From Aromatoleum toluolicum (GTDB lineage: Bacteria > Pseudomonadota > Gammaproteobacteria > Burkholderiales > Rhodocyclaceae), in assembly GCF_012911005.2 (NCBI RefSeq), contig NZ_WTVS01000006.1, positions 56,462 through 120,461 on the forward strand: DNA of 64,000 nt. Reading direction: 5' to 3'. The position numbers and the translations under genes are program-made. Under the pieces are notes generated by a model that was not told where the DNA came from, ran no database searches, and worked only from the letters and a program-made list of their open reading frames with translations. This document shows, in pieces, positions 49,313 to 60,307 of this stretch (the stretch's first letter is position 1; each line of letters opens with the position of its first letter).

Positions 49313-50533
49313 TCAGGCGGCCATGAACGGACTGTAGGTGCGGCCGTCCGCGAGCAACTTCTTAGCGATCGACATGCGATGAATTTCAGATGCGCCCTCG
49401 ACGATCCGCCAGATCCGCACCATCCGCGAGACGTATTCGATGCCCAGCTCGCGCGACAATCCGAGGCCACCGTGCAACTGGATCGCGCGGTCGGCGACAC
49501 GCGTGAGCATTTCGGTCGCGGCGATCTTCAGGGACGACGCCTCGATGCGCAGATCCTTGTGGCCCTGATCCGACTTCCAGGCGGTGTAGTAGAGCTGCAG
49601 CCGGACCTGCTCGAGTTCGACGGTCGAATCGGCGATCCAGTTTTGCACCGTCTGACGCTCGGCGAGCGGCTCGCCGAAGGTCTTCCGCAGGTTCGCCTGC
49701 TCGATCATCATCTGGATCAGCCGCTCGGCCATGCCGGTGCAGTGCGCCGCGAGTTCGATCCGCCGCACGCCGAAGCGGTTCTGCAGCGGAATGAAGGCAT
49801 CGCCGACCTCGCCCAACACTGCGTCGTCGCCGACCCGCACGTTATCGAGATAGACGGTCCAGGTCGGCATCGCGCCGATCACCGGAATCTCGGCGCCGAT
49901 GCGCAGTCCCGGCGTATCCTTGTCGAGGATGAAGGCAGTCAAGCGCCGCTTGGTCGCCGCCTCCCTGTCAGTCACCGCGATGCAGATGAAGAACAGATCG
50001 TCCTTGTCGCACTTGCTGATGAAGATCTTCGACCCGTTGATGACCCACTGCCCGTCAACGCGCACCGCCGTGGTTGTGAGGCCGCTGATGTCGGAGCCCG
50101 CGCCCGGTTCGGTCGCCATCATTGCGGATTCGATCTCCCCGCGGCAGTAGCGTCGCAGGTATTTCTCACGCTGCGCCGGCGTGCCGCACTCGTCGAGGTA
50201 ATAGAGGTTAGGGGCATCGGGCGGCAGCGTGAAGCCGTGATGCGAGAAACCGATCAACGACTTCGACATTTCCTCGACAACGAGGGTCTTGGCGAACATG
50301 CCGAGCCCCTGTCCACCAAGTTTCTCGTCGACCTCGATGCCCCAGAAGCCCATCTCCCTGGTCATGTTCATCAGCCGAGCATGATCGGCGGCCGGCAGCA
50401 GCGTGTACCCGTCGGTCCACATCCGCATCTCCCGCTCCAGCAAGACCTTTTCCAGCGGCATCAGCTCGTTGGCGGTGAACCGCCGGGCCACCTCCTTGAG
50501 CATCATCTGTTCTTCGGATAAGGAAAAATCCAT
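49313..50533 (-). CDS. bbsG: (R)-benzylsuccinyl-CoA dehydrogenase
   Basis: This 406-residue acyl-CoA dehydrogenase has [36 protein letters not shown] (flavin domain), [34 protein letters not shown] and the catalytic-glutamate region [19 protein letters not shown]. BbsG oxidises benzylsuccinyl-CoA to benzylidenesuccinyl-CoA, passing electrons to ETF. The long insert between helical domain and flavin domain ([25 protein letters not shown] region) fits the bulky substrate. The start ATG is followed by DFSLSEEQ, as is common in this family. Confidence 0.92.
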   Translation of the reverse strand: MDFSLSEEQMMLKEVARRFTANELMPLEKVLLEREMRMWTDGYTLLPAADHARLMNMTREMGFWGIEVDEKLGGQGLGMFAKTLVVEEMSKSLIGFSHHGFTLPPDAPNLYYLDECGTPAQREKYLRRYCRGEIESAMMATEPGAGSDISGLTTTAVRVDGQWVINGSKIFISKCDKDDLFFICIAVTDREAATKRRLTAFILDKDTPGLRIGAEIPVIGAMPTWTVYLDNVRVGDDAVLGEVGDAFIPLQNRFGVRRIELAAHCTGMAERLIQMMIEQANLRKTFGEPLAERQTVQNWIADSTVELEQVRLQLYYTAWKSDQGHKDLRIEASSLKIAATEMLTRVADRAIQLHGGLGLSRELGIEYVSRMVRIWRIVEGASEIHRMSIAKKLLADGRTYSPFMAA

Positions 50534-50585
50534 TTTTTCGTCTCTTGTCCTGTAGTTATCGGGGCCGATCCGTCGAACTGCTTCT

Positions 50586-50870
50586 TCATTCGGCGTCGGA
50601 GCGCATCAAAGACTCGAACATGTCCGCGATCGACGTGCTGCCGTTGTTGCGGCATTTCTCGGCAGCGGCCTTGACGCCGTCCTCGAAAACAGCCATCAGC
50701 GCCTCGCGGATCATCGCCGAGTCGTGACAGCCGCCGACCATGAGGCAGGCCGCGTAGGGGTGGTATTCGCCCATGGCCACCGTCATGCCGCACTCGGGGC
50801 ACTCGTGATGCGAGATACCGGCTGGCGCGGAATTGCCGACCCTGGCTTGTCGCAGTTGTTGCTTGTACAT
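50586..50870 (-). CDS. Small Cys-rich protein between bbsF and bbsG
   Basis: This 94-residue protein is basic at the start (MYKQQLRQARVG) and has a zinc-ribbon-like HHECPECGMTVAMGEYHPYAAC followed by GGCHDS and EKCRNNG. The second half is helical and acidic. It lies between bbsF and bbsG with 80 and 52 bases on either side and an upstream GGAGGA. I do not recognise the family. Its retention within the bbs order suggests a function tied to the pathway, such as stabilising a complex or binding metal. Confidence 0.65.
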   Translation of the reverse strand: MYKQQLRQARVGNSAPAGISHHECPECGMTVAMGEYHPYAACLMVGGCHDSAMIREALMAVFEDGVKAAAEKCRNNGSTSIADMFESLMRSDAE

Positions 50871-50949
50871 GATTCGTCCTCCTCCTGGCTCGATCCGCGT
50901 CCGTCACGCGACTGCCTCGACGGTCGCCCGCATCACTGGTCGTCAACAG

Positions 50950-53395
<2,446 letters not shown>

Positions 53396-53437
53396 CTCAC
53401 ATTTCTCCTGCCCGTCGAGGGTCGCGCGCACCCGCCG

Positions 53438-54184
53438 TCAGCCTGCGAACAGGCTTCGTCCGCCGCACACGTAGAGCACCTGGCCGGTGACGAAACCCGT
53501 CTCGTCGTCGGCGAGGAAGAGCAGCGTGTTGGCGATGTCGTCGGGATCGCCCAGCTTTCCGGTCGGCTGCCGCGACAACAGGAACTGCCGATCCTTCTCC
53601 GGCAGTTCCTCCCACATCGGCGTGTGGATCAGCCCCGGAGCAACGCAATTGACGGTGATCCCGGCGCGGCCGAGCTCGATCGCAAGCGTACGCGTCATGC
53701 CGACGACGCCGGCCTTCGCCGACGAATACGGAGTCTGCCCCGCGCCGCCGAGCCATGCGCGGGAGGCGATGTTGACGATGCGCCCGTGCTTGTTCTCGAC
53801 CATGTGGCCGTGCACCGCCTGCGAGCACAGGAAGGTGCCCTTCAGATTGACATTGAGCGTGACATCCCAGTCCGCCTCGCTAAGCTTGCGCAGCGCGCCG
53901 GCCCGCTCCATGCCCGCGTTATTCACGAGGATGTCGATGCGGCCGAAGGCATTCACCGTCTGCTGCACCATCGCGTCGACCGCCGCCTTGTCGCTAATGT
54001 CGGCGACGGCGCCGAGCGCGCGATGTCCCTTTCGGCTGAACTCATCGACCGTCGCGTGCACCTTCTCCGCGTTGATGTCGTTGATAACGACGGCCGCACC
54101 CTGCTCGGCGAAGCGCAATGCCGTCTGCCTACCCATGCCGCTCGCCGACCCTGTGATCAGCGCGACCCTGTTGCGAATTCCCAT
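53438..54184 (-). CDS. bbsD: 2-(hydroxy(phenyl)methyl)succinyl-CoA dehydrogenase, catalytic SDR subunit
   Basis: This 248-residue short-chain dehydrogenase has all SDR motifs: VALITGSASGMGRQTA (NAD binding), VNNAGMER, catalytic Ser in VNIASRAW and the Tyr-Lys pair in PYSSAKAGVVG. It oxidises the hydroxyl group to the ketone (benzoylsuccinyl-CoA) with NAD. I take the ATG at 54184, preceded by GGGGGC, rather than an upstream TTG. It forms a pair with BbsC, which lacks the catalytic residues. Confidence 0.9.
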   Translation of the reverse strand: MGIRNRVALITGSASGMGRQTALRFAEQGAAVVINDINAEKVHATVDEFSRKGHRALGAVADISDKAAVDAMVQQTVNAFGRIDILVNNAGMERAGALRKLSEADWDVTLNVNLKGTFLCSQAVHGHMVENKHGRIVNIASRAWLGGAGQTPYSSAKAGVVGMTRTLAIELGRAGITVNCVAPGLIHTPMWEELPEKDRQFLLSRQPTGKLGDPDDIANTLLFLADDETGFVTGQVLYVCGGRSLFAG

Positions 54185-54198
54185 TGCCGCCCCCGTGA

Positions 54199-54951
54199 TC
54201 AAATCGACATCGAAAAGTACGCGCTCTTTCCGCCACAGACGAAAAGCGTCTGCCCGGTCACATACTTCGAACTATCGCTCGCAAGAAAGCCGACTGCGTT
54301 GGCAACGTCAGAGGGCCTGCCCAAGCGCTTCACGGGAATGCCGGCGGCGAGCTTTTCCCGCTCCGCCACAGGCGTCGCGTCGGTGTCGAGATCGCCCATG
54401 ACGACCGTGCTCACCGTAACGCCGTCTCGCGCCGATTCGAGCGCGAGCGCCCGTGTGAGCCCGAACAGACCCGCACGCGCAGCGGCGACGTTGGCGCTCG
54501 CCGCGAGGCCGAGATAACGAATATCGCTGATATTGACCACGCGCCCGAAGCCACACTTGCGCATCAGCGGAACGACTTCGCGCAGGTAGTGGAACGGGCC
54601 CGCGATGCCGGCGCCGAGCGCCGCGCCGACGTCCGCATCGGAAATGTCCTGCAGCGCCTTGGCGGTCAGTACGCTTTCGTTCTGCACCAAGATGTCGATC
54701 CGCCCGTAGCGCGCCATCACCTGCGCGACCGCATCGCGGATCGAACCGGGCTCGACTGCGCCCGTCACCACCGCGATCACCGCCACCCCCTTCTCGGCCA
54801 GCCGCGATGCGAGAGCGTCGAGCCGGCCGGCGTCCGCGCCCACGAGCGCGAGTTGCACACCCGGCGCGGCGAGCCGCAGCGCAACCGCCTCGCCCACCGC
54901 ATCGTCGGCATTGACGATCAGAGCCACCCTTTCTTTGCCTTTCGATTCCAT
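54199..54951 (-). CDS. bbsC: 2-(hydroxy(phenyl)methyl)succinyl-CoA dehydrogenase, non-catalytic SDR-like subunit
   Basis: This 250-residue SDR-fold protein has lost the key residues. The usual TGxxxGxG is replaced by VNADDAVGEA, the serine position reads NISDIRYL, and the Tyr-Lys pair is replaced in SANVAAARAGLFG (Val and Arg). The remainder follows the SDR pattern closely (FGLTRALALESARDGV, YVTGQTLFVCGG). It is therefore a structural partner of BbsD, as reported for the BbsCD complex. The ATG at 54951 lies 13 bases after bbsB. Confidence 0.9.
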   Translation of the reverse strand: MESKGKERVALIVNADDAVGEAVALRLAAPGVQLALVGADAGRLDALASRLAEKGVAVIAVVTGAVEPGSIRDAVAQVMARYGRIDILVQNESVLTAKALQDISDADVGAALGAGIAGPFHYLREVVPLMRKCGFGRVVNISDIRYLGLAASANVAAARAGLFGLTRALALESARDGVTVSTVVMGDLDTDATPVAEREKLAAGIPVKRLGRPSDVANAVGFLASDSSKYVTGQTLFVCGGKSAYFSMSI

Positions 54952-54964
54952 CGCCGTCTCCCAG

Positions 54965-56134
54965 TTACCAGCCGCGCACCAGCATGTGCATCGTGCAAGC
55001 CGCGTGTTCCGTGCCAGACAGCCCGCCACCCGTAACGTGCGTCATCGCCACACGCGGCACCGGATCGACCTGATAGCCGGGACACTGGTTGCGCATCTGC
55101 TTGACGCTCGCGGCGATCTGGGCGGCCCCCGAAGCGCCGATCGGGTGACCATACGAGAGCATGCCGCCACGCGGACTGACGACACACTTGCCCCCGTGCG
55201 TCGTGTTGCCGTCGCGCAGGAACTTCAGCCCTTCGCCCTTCGGACACAGGCCGAGGCATTCGTAGTACAGCAGCTCGGCAATCGTGAAAGCGTCGTGCAG
55301 TTCGACGATATTCACATCCTCAGGACCGATGCCCGACTCTTCATAGAGCTGCGCTGCGGTTTCCTCGGTGATGTCGTCGCCCGTTATGTCGCGCGGCCGG
55401 TTGTGGTAAGGCCCCGACCGCACGACCGAGCCCGCCACCAGAATCGGCTTGTCGATGCCCAACTTCTTCACCATCTCTTCCGAGCACACGACGACCGCCC
55501 CGGCGCCATCGGCGATGCCACAGCATTGCTGCAGCGTCAGCGGAGACGCGACGACGCGCGAATTGACGACCTCCTCGACCGAAATCTCACCCTTGAACCA
55601 CGCATACGGATTGTTGGTCGCGTGGCGGCGGTTCTTCACGGTGATCATCGCCAGATCCTCGGCCGTGGCCCCGGTCTCGTACATGTAACGCTGCGCGCGC
55701 ATCGCGTACTTGCCGGTCATGACCGCGCCGTGCACCGTTTCGATATCCGACATGGCCGTTGCAAAGGCAGTGCCTTGCGCCATGTGCAGCGTGTGATTCT
55801 CGCAGCCGATGCCGATCGCGACGTCGGCAAGCCCCATCGCCACGTCCCGCACCGCCAGATGCACTGCCATACCCCCTGCGGAGCATGCGCTTTCGACTGT
55901 CATGATTGGAAGATGTCCGCACATGCCCAGATCCTTGAGCACGGTTTGACCGATCACCATTCCGTTGGTGCCATTGCCGACGTAGGCGCTCTGCACCATC
56001 GTCGGACGGTCGATATTCGACGCCTTCAGCGCCTCGAATGCCGCGGCACGGCCCAGCACATCGAAATCGACCTCGTGCCGCCCGAATTTCGTTTCGCCGA
56101 CCCCGGCGATATAGACCTTGCGCTGCAGTTTCAT
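54965..56134 (-). CDS. bbsB: Benzoylsuccinyl-CoA thiolase, catalytic subunit
   Basis: This 389-residue thiolase-fold protein cleaves benzoylsuccinyl-CoA to benzoyl-CoA and succinyl-CoA. The nucleophile Cys is in [16 protein letters not shown] and the histidine in [16 protein letters not shown]. The usual C-terminal CxGGG is not present; the end reads [18 protein letters not shown], as in SCP-2-type thiolases. Such thiolases work with a small zinc-ribbon/OB-fold partner, here BbsA, encoded 20 bases upstream. The ATG at 56134 follows GGTGGG. Confidence 0.92.
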   Translation of the reverse strand: MKLQRKVYIAGVGETKFGRHEVDFDVLGRAAAFEALKASNIDRPTMVQSAYVGNGTNGMVIGQTVLKDLGMCGHLPIMTVESACSAGGMAVHLAVRDVAMGLADVAIGIGCENHTLHMAQGTAFATAMSDIETVHGAVMTGKYAMRAQRYMYETGATAEDLAMITVKNRRHATNNPYAWFKGEISVEEVVNSRVVASPLTLQQCCGIADGAGAVVVCSEEMVKKLGIDKPILVAGSVVRSGPYHNRPRDITGDDITEETAAQLYEESGIGPEDVNIVELHDAFTIAELLYYECLGLCPKGEGLKFLRDGNTTHGGKCVVSPRGGMLSYGHPIGASGAAQIAASVKQMRNQCPGYQVDPVPRVAMTHVTGGGLSGTEHAACTMHMLVRGW

Positions 56135-56154
56135 TTTCTTTCACCCACCGAGAT

Positions 56155-56589
56155 TTATGCCTTGCGGAACTTGTAGCTGATCAGCGGAACGCCGTCGCGG
56201 TTGTCGCGAACGGGCCCCACGGTCAGTTCGACCTCCTCGTCGCAGCGGAAGCTGCCGGGCTCGCCTTCCAGCTGCGCGAAAATCCGCAGGTTCTCGGGCA
56301 GATCGATGTAGCCGAACGAATATGGCGTTTTCATTCCCGCCTGACCAATGAAATTGTCGCTGAAGCTGTAGAGCTTCCCGCGTCGGCTTAGCGGCACGAC
56401 ATCGAACTCCTCGCCCCAGCAACTCGGGCACGGACTCAGCTTGGGGAAATCCAGCTGGCCGCACCCCTTGCAGCGATACCCCTTGAGATACGGCGCGCCG
56501 CCGTCCGCGGGCACCTCGAGCAGGTCCGGATGAAAGAATGTGATATCCGGCTTCTTCTCCGGTTTCTTGTTCGGCTTTTGATCTGACAT
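56155..56589 (-). CDS. bbsA: Benzoylsuccinyl-CoA thiolase, zinc-ribbon/OB-fold subunit
   Basis: This 144-residue DUF35-type protein has a zinc ribbon (CKGCGQLDFPKLSPCPSC, two CX2C pairs) and an OB-fold domain (RRGKLYSFSDNFIG, FAQLEGEPGSFRCDEEVELTVG). A lysine-rich N-terminus (DQKPNKKPEKKP) precedes it. It binds the thiolase BbsB and is required for its activity in the known benzoylsuccinyl-CoA thiolase. It is the first gene of the bbs operon, with GGAGG before the ATG at 56589 and a TdiR-type box 65-88 bp upstream. Confidence 0.92.
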   Translation of the reverse strand: MSDQKPNKKPEKKPDITFFHPDLLEVPADGGAPYLKGYRCKGCGQLDFPKLSPCPSCWGEEFDVVPLSRRGKLYSFSDNFIGQAGMKTPYSFGYIDLPENLRIFAQLEGEPGSFRCDEEVELTVGPVRDNRDGVPLISYKFRKA

Positions 56590-56630
56590 GACGCCTCCGC
56601 AGCATTTGTTTCATTTTCAACGTAGATCCA

Positions 56631-56677
56631 ATTAAACGCGCCTGGTTGCGGCGCAACAATTGGTGCGGACACCTAAC
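56631..56677 (-). promoter_or_regulatory. bbsA promoter with TdiR-type box
   Basis: On the minus strand TTAGGTGTCCGCACCAATTG (about 56676-56657) has the inverted core GGTG-N4-CACC followed by CAATTG. The 24 bases at 56654-56677 are identical to those at 63834-63857 and closely match 35368-35388 in front of bssD. A TTTAAT hexamer (56636-56631) lies 20 bp after CAATTG and 42 bp before the bbsA start, fitting an activator-dependent -10. Confidence 0.78.
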
Positions 56678-56783
56678 TGTTAAGGGTAACCCCCACCCGC
56701 ACGCGCCAAGGCGGAAATTCACGTCGAGCGGCGGTGTCGACAATCTGGCCGCACAGGCGCGGATACCCTGCCAATTTCGGCTG

Positions 56784-56809
56784 TAAAAAAAACGCGCCGA
56801 AAGGCGCGC
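56784..56809 (-). terminator. Rho-independent terminator after the DUF1329 gene
   Basis: On the minus strand CGCGCC-TTTC-GGCGCG is a perfect 6-bp stem (extendable by neighbouring G-C) followed by a run of eight T. It lies 45 bases after the stop of the last gene of the 56.8-63.7 kb operon and about 110 bases before the bbs promoter box, so it isolates the two operons. Confidence 0.88.
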
Positions 56810-56853
56810 AAAGTTCCCACGGGAGGAGAGGAACCCCGAGAAAAATCTTCTAC

Positions 56854-58167
56854 TCAGTTTCCGCCACGCATGTTCTGGACGTTAAACAGGCTGACCGGGA
56901 CCATCTGAGCGTCCAGTTGCGCCTTGAGCTGTCCGGTCGTGCAGTGCTTCGCCTGGATATCGATCATGGTGAACGCATCGAACGGAGTTATGCCGCTGCC
57001 CTTGTTCTTGGCCAGGTGGAAGTCGGGATGCGTCCATCCGACAACATACGTCTTCCACAAATCACCCTTGCGGTCATGCACAAGCGACATGCTAATTACC
57101 GAGGTTTGCGCGTCCATGTAATGCACCCGTCTGCTCACCGGATGATTGGTGTCGATCGGAGACGATTCGAGGATGTGCACCTTGCGCAACTGCCACGTGA
57201 CGCTGGGGAAGCACCCGCCCTTTCCGCCGAAGGCGACGTACTTGTAGCCGTCCGGCTCTTTGTATTCATCGGACAGCTTCATGTCGTTATGGTTGTAAAA
57301 AGGCATCAGTATGTTCGCCGTGCCCTGGTACTTCCAGTTCATGTCCGAAATACGGCCGTTATAGCCCTCGAAGTCCTCGATCATGATGTCTGAGCCGAGA
57401 AAGGCGTCCGTAGTCTGTCCGGTCGACAACCGGCGCACGCGGCGCTGGAAACCGAGATAGAGATAAGCGTCGTCCAGCTTCGTGTCGTCCTCGTAGCGCT
57501 GGATCAGCAGCTGTGTGTTCTTGACATCCTGCGGTTCATATACTTTCACGTAGGTCGCGCGATACAGTTTCGACGGGTTCGGCGTAATTTCCGGCACCGG
57601 AGCCTGGCTTACTCGATGCGTATACCTTAAGAAATGAAAACCGAACAGGATATTGCGCTCGACCTTGCCGCTGTCCATGTTAATGTACTTCCAGTAAAAC
57701 GGCGAGATCGCCAGGCCGTCGTACGCGTTCATGCCATAGCGGTTGTTCCACGCAAGCTTCTCGCCGGCCCGCGGGTCCTTTGCATCGGGTTCTTCAGGGA
57801 AAGGACGCCCTGCGACATAGCCGACCAGCTCACCCGGTTTTGCACCGAGCTTCACCTTGCCGGCGTTCACCTTGGTCGCGTCGACATAGCTCTTATTGGT
57901 GTCGAACGAGGTCGTTGCTCCGACAGTGATCTCGACCGCCCCTTCCCGAATGTACCGCTGCATTCCCGGGTCGAGGACCCCCTCGAAATTCGCGACGTTC
58001 CCCTGGTTGATCACCGTTCCGGGCGCAACACCGGGAGCCGTCGGCAGGGCATGCATGTACGGGAAGAAGGATTTCTCGATATCCGCTTCGGTCGCCGCGT
58101 GCGGCGTTCCCGCCGCACAGGCCAGCGCCACTACGATCACCCCATGCCCTGCAATATGTCTGGTCAT
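56854..58167 (-). CDS. DUF1329 family exported protein
   Basis: This 437-residue protein has an N-terminal signal peptide (MTRHIAGHGVIVVALACAAG, cleavage likely after THA/AAT-like sequence) and the DUF1329 pattern: YRATYVKVYEPQDVKNTQLL, YLYLGFQRRVRRLSTGQTTDAF (split), FEGYNGRISDMNWKYQGT and KTYVVGWTHPDFHL. DUF1329 proteins resemble the outer-membrane lipid-handling LolB-type fold and occur with DUF1302 and RND genes in clusters for hydrophobic substrates. The ATG at 58167 follows GGAGACAG. It is the last gene of the operon and is followed by a terminator. Confidence 0.83.
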   Translation of the reverse strand: MTRHIAGHGVIVVALACAAGTPHAATEADIEKSFFPYMHALPTAPGVAPGTVINQGNVANFEGVLDPGMQRYIREGAVEITVGATTSFDTNKSYVDATKVNAGKVKLGAKPGELVGYVAGRPFPEEPDAKDPRAGEKLAWNNRYGMNAYDGLAISPFYWKYINMDSGKVERNILFGFHFLRYTHRVSQAPVPEITPNPSKLYRATYVKVYEPQDVKNTQLLIQRYEDDTKLDDAYLYLGFQRRVRRLSTGQTTDAFLGSDIMIEDFEGYNGRISDMNWKYQGTANILMPFYNHNDMKLSDEYKEPDGYKYVAFGGKGGCFPSVTWQLRKVHILESSPIDTNHPVSRRVHYMDAQTSVISMSLVHDRKGDLWKTYVVGWTHPDFHLAKNKGSGITPFDAFTMIDIQAKHCTTGQLKAQLDAQMVPVSLFNVQNMRGGN

Positions 58168-58194
58168 TTCCACTGTCTCCTCTTAAATGGTGCG

Positions 58195-60240
58195 TCAGAA
58201 CTTGTAGCGAACCATCACGTAGATATCGTCTTCCGCAACCGCTGTTCCGATCGGTCCGGCGCGGAAGCGTGCGGTCGGCTCGAAACCAGGCAAGCCCGCC
58301 GATCCCGGGACAAACGGCTGGCCCGCGGCCGTATAGGTCGTGAAGGGCGGATAGGGGTTGAACGAACGGGCGTCGTCGAACTTGTAGTGGCTACTCCCGT
58401 TCGTATATTTAAAGTTGGCACCGAGGGTGACCTTGAAGTCGTCGGTGACGCTCCACTCGATCTGAGGCGCGACGGTGAGTGCCTTGGCACGGAAGTCGCG
58501 TGCCACCATCACCTGCGGGCTGACCCGATCCCCGGCGAGGAATCCCTTGATCAGCAGCGTGCCGATGAAGTTGTCTTCCCAATCGACGATGCCCACCGTA
58601 CCAAGCGGGCCATCATGTCGTTCGTGATCGATTATGTGCTGCCAGAACAACTGCGCAGAAATCTGCGTTGCCCGCGTCGTGCTGATGAACGGAATGAAGG
58701 TCGGCCGGTCGACTCCGATAACGGTGCGCAGCACCCTGTTCTTCGAGTACAACTCGCGCCGCGCGGTGTTCACGAACTCCTCGCCATGCGTCAGCGCGCC
58801 TTCCATACGAATGGCTGCATTCGCATCGGGAATCTGGAAATCCAGCGAACCGCCAACGAGGTTCACCCGCGGGTAATGGATGTCGAACGCGATCAGGTGG
58901 CTCACCGGAACACCGGCCGCCGGAGGGGTCGTATTGCCCGTCCCGCCGGTGAAGGGGTTCACGGCGCCAGCGCTGAACGCATGCAGGCTTGGAAGTTGCG
59001 AACGGTAGGTCAGCGCATTCAGGGAAAACGCGAGGCCGCCCTGCGTGATCCCCTCGTACTTGACGCCCAGTTGCGTGTTCGAGAGCGACCACGCGGGCAG
59101 ATGCACTTTGCGGACGCCGATCTGATGCGGCCCGAAATCCGTCGCAGCCCAGGCGCCGGCAGTCCCCGCCGGAACGGGACTGAAGTTCGCAACGGTTCCC
59201 CCGTTGTCCCACAGGTTCGCGAAGCCGCGGAAGAAACAAGCCGCGTCGAGCATCACGTTCGGAGTGCCGCACTGTCCGAGGTTGTTCGGCCGGAATTTGT
59301 CGAAATTCCACACTACCTGCACGTTGCGGTCCTGCATCGACTCGCTCGCGCCCATACGGTACTCGGCCTGCGCGATCCACATCGGGATGCGGATATCCTG
59401 CAACTCATCGTAAATATTGTTGCGCGAGTAGTCGACCGGATTGATGACATCGAGCACGCGGAACAGATCGGTGCGCCCCCACACCACCTGCTGCCGACCG
59501 AGCTTCAGGAAAAGCTCAGTGCCATCGGCGAGCGGAAATGTCTTCTTCGCATAAAATTCGCGCAGGAAATCGAGCCGATCGTTGAACTCCGGCGTCTCGA
59601 GTTCCCGCAGATTCAGATCCCCGTAGCCGCCGAAGTCGCGGCAGCCTCGCGAATCGCGGTCGCACGGCCGGACTGGGACGCCGAAGACCGCGCCCCGCTC
59701 GGGCCTGTGCCAACGGTCGCCCAGCACGCGCATGCCATCGTTCGGATTCGCCGCCAGATCGAAGCCCAAAGCGTTAGTCGGCGGCAAGCCGATCGCTGTG
59801 CCGATCGGGTTGTTGATCCCGCCGCCGTGCGGCACCTGCGTCAGGTTGAGAGGCGTGCCGGCGGTCGTCGGCACAGGCGGCAACAACGGTGCCGCTGTGT
59901 TCTCGAGCGTGATCGCGCCACCTGCGTTGCGCCCGTACTCATCCTTGTTCAACTGATACACGCCATCCCAGCTACCGCGCAGGATGCCGCGAAAAGCCCA
60001 GCCGTCTCCCATCTGCCTGTCGGCTTCGACCTGCAGGGTGTTGCGGAACTTCGCGAGCCCCGCCCGACTCCGCCGCGCGGTGTGGTTTTCGTAATACACG
60101 TCGGCGACCCATGGCGTTGTGCTGCTAGCCAGATCCGGAAGATTTTCATCCGCTGCCTGCACCGCCCCACCCACTGTCAGCGGCAGTGCGGCGGCGAGAA
60201 CGCTCAATTTCGGGCGCGAAATATCCCTTGCTGTCTTCAT
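58195..60240 (-). CDS. DUF1302 family outer-membrane protein
   Basis: This 681-residue protein has a signal peptide (LSVLAAALPLTVGGAVQA) and ends with the beta-barrel signature IYVMVRYKF (aromatic C-terminus), so it is probably an outer-membrane barrel. The DUF1302 pattern is visible as KFRNTLQVEADRQM, FLKLGRQQVVWGRTDLFRVLD, VNPVDYSRNNIYDELQD-like sequence and WQHIIDHERHDG. It could form the entry or exit route for hydrocarbons or their products. It lies between the transporter and DUF1329 genes, 67 and 27 bases away respectively. Confidence 0.85.
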   Translation of the reverse strand: MKTARDISRPKLSVLAAALPLTVGGAVQAADENLPDLASSTTPWVADVYYENHTARRSRAGLAKFRNTLQVEADRQMGDGWAFRGILRGSWDGVYQLNKDEYGRNAGGAITLENTAAPLLPPVPTTAGTPLNLTQVPHGGGINNPIGTAIGLPPTNALGFDLAANPNDGMRVLGDRWHRPERGAVFGVPVRPCDRDSRGCRDFGGYGDLNLRELETPEFNDRLDFLREFYAKKTFPLADGTELFLKLGRQQVVWGRTDLFRVLDVINPVDYSRNNIYDELQDIRIPMWIAQAEYRMGASESMQDRNVQVVWNFDKFRPNNLGQCGTPNVMLDAACFFRGFANLWDNGGTVANFSPVPAGTAGAWAATDFGPHQIGVRKVHLPAWSLSNTQLGVKYEGITQGGLAFSLNALTYRSQLPSLHAFSAGAVNPFTGGTGNTTPPAAGVPVSHLIAFDIHYPRVNLVGGSLDFQIPDANAAIRMEGALTHGEEFVNTARRELYSKNRVLRTVIGVDRPTFIPFISTTRATQISAQLFWQHIIDHERHDGPLGTVGIVDWEDNFIGTLLIKGFLAGDRVSPQVMVARDFRAKALTVAPQIEWSVTDDFKVTLGANFKYTNGSSHYKFDDARSFNPYPPFTTYTAAGQPFVPGSAGLPGFEPTARFRAGPIGTAVAEDDIYVMVRYKF

Positions 60241-60307
60241 ACCGCTTGTCCTCCCCTGAAAGACCGGATTCGAGTTGGGTTCGAGTCTTGCACCGGATCG
60301 GGCGCCG

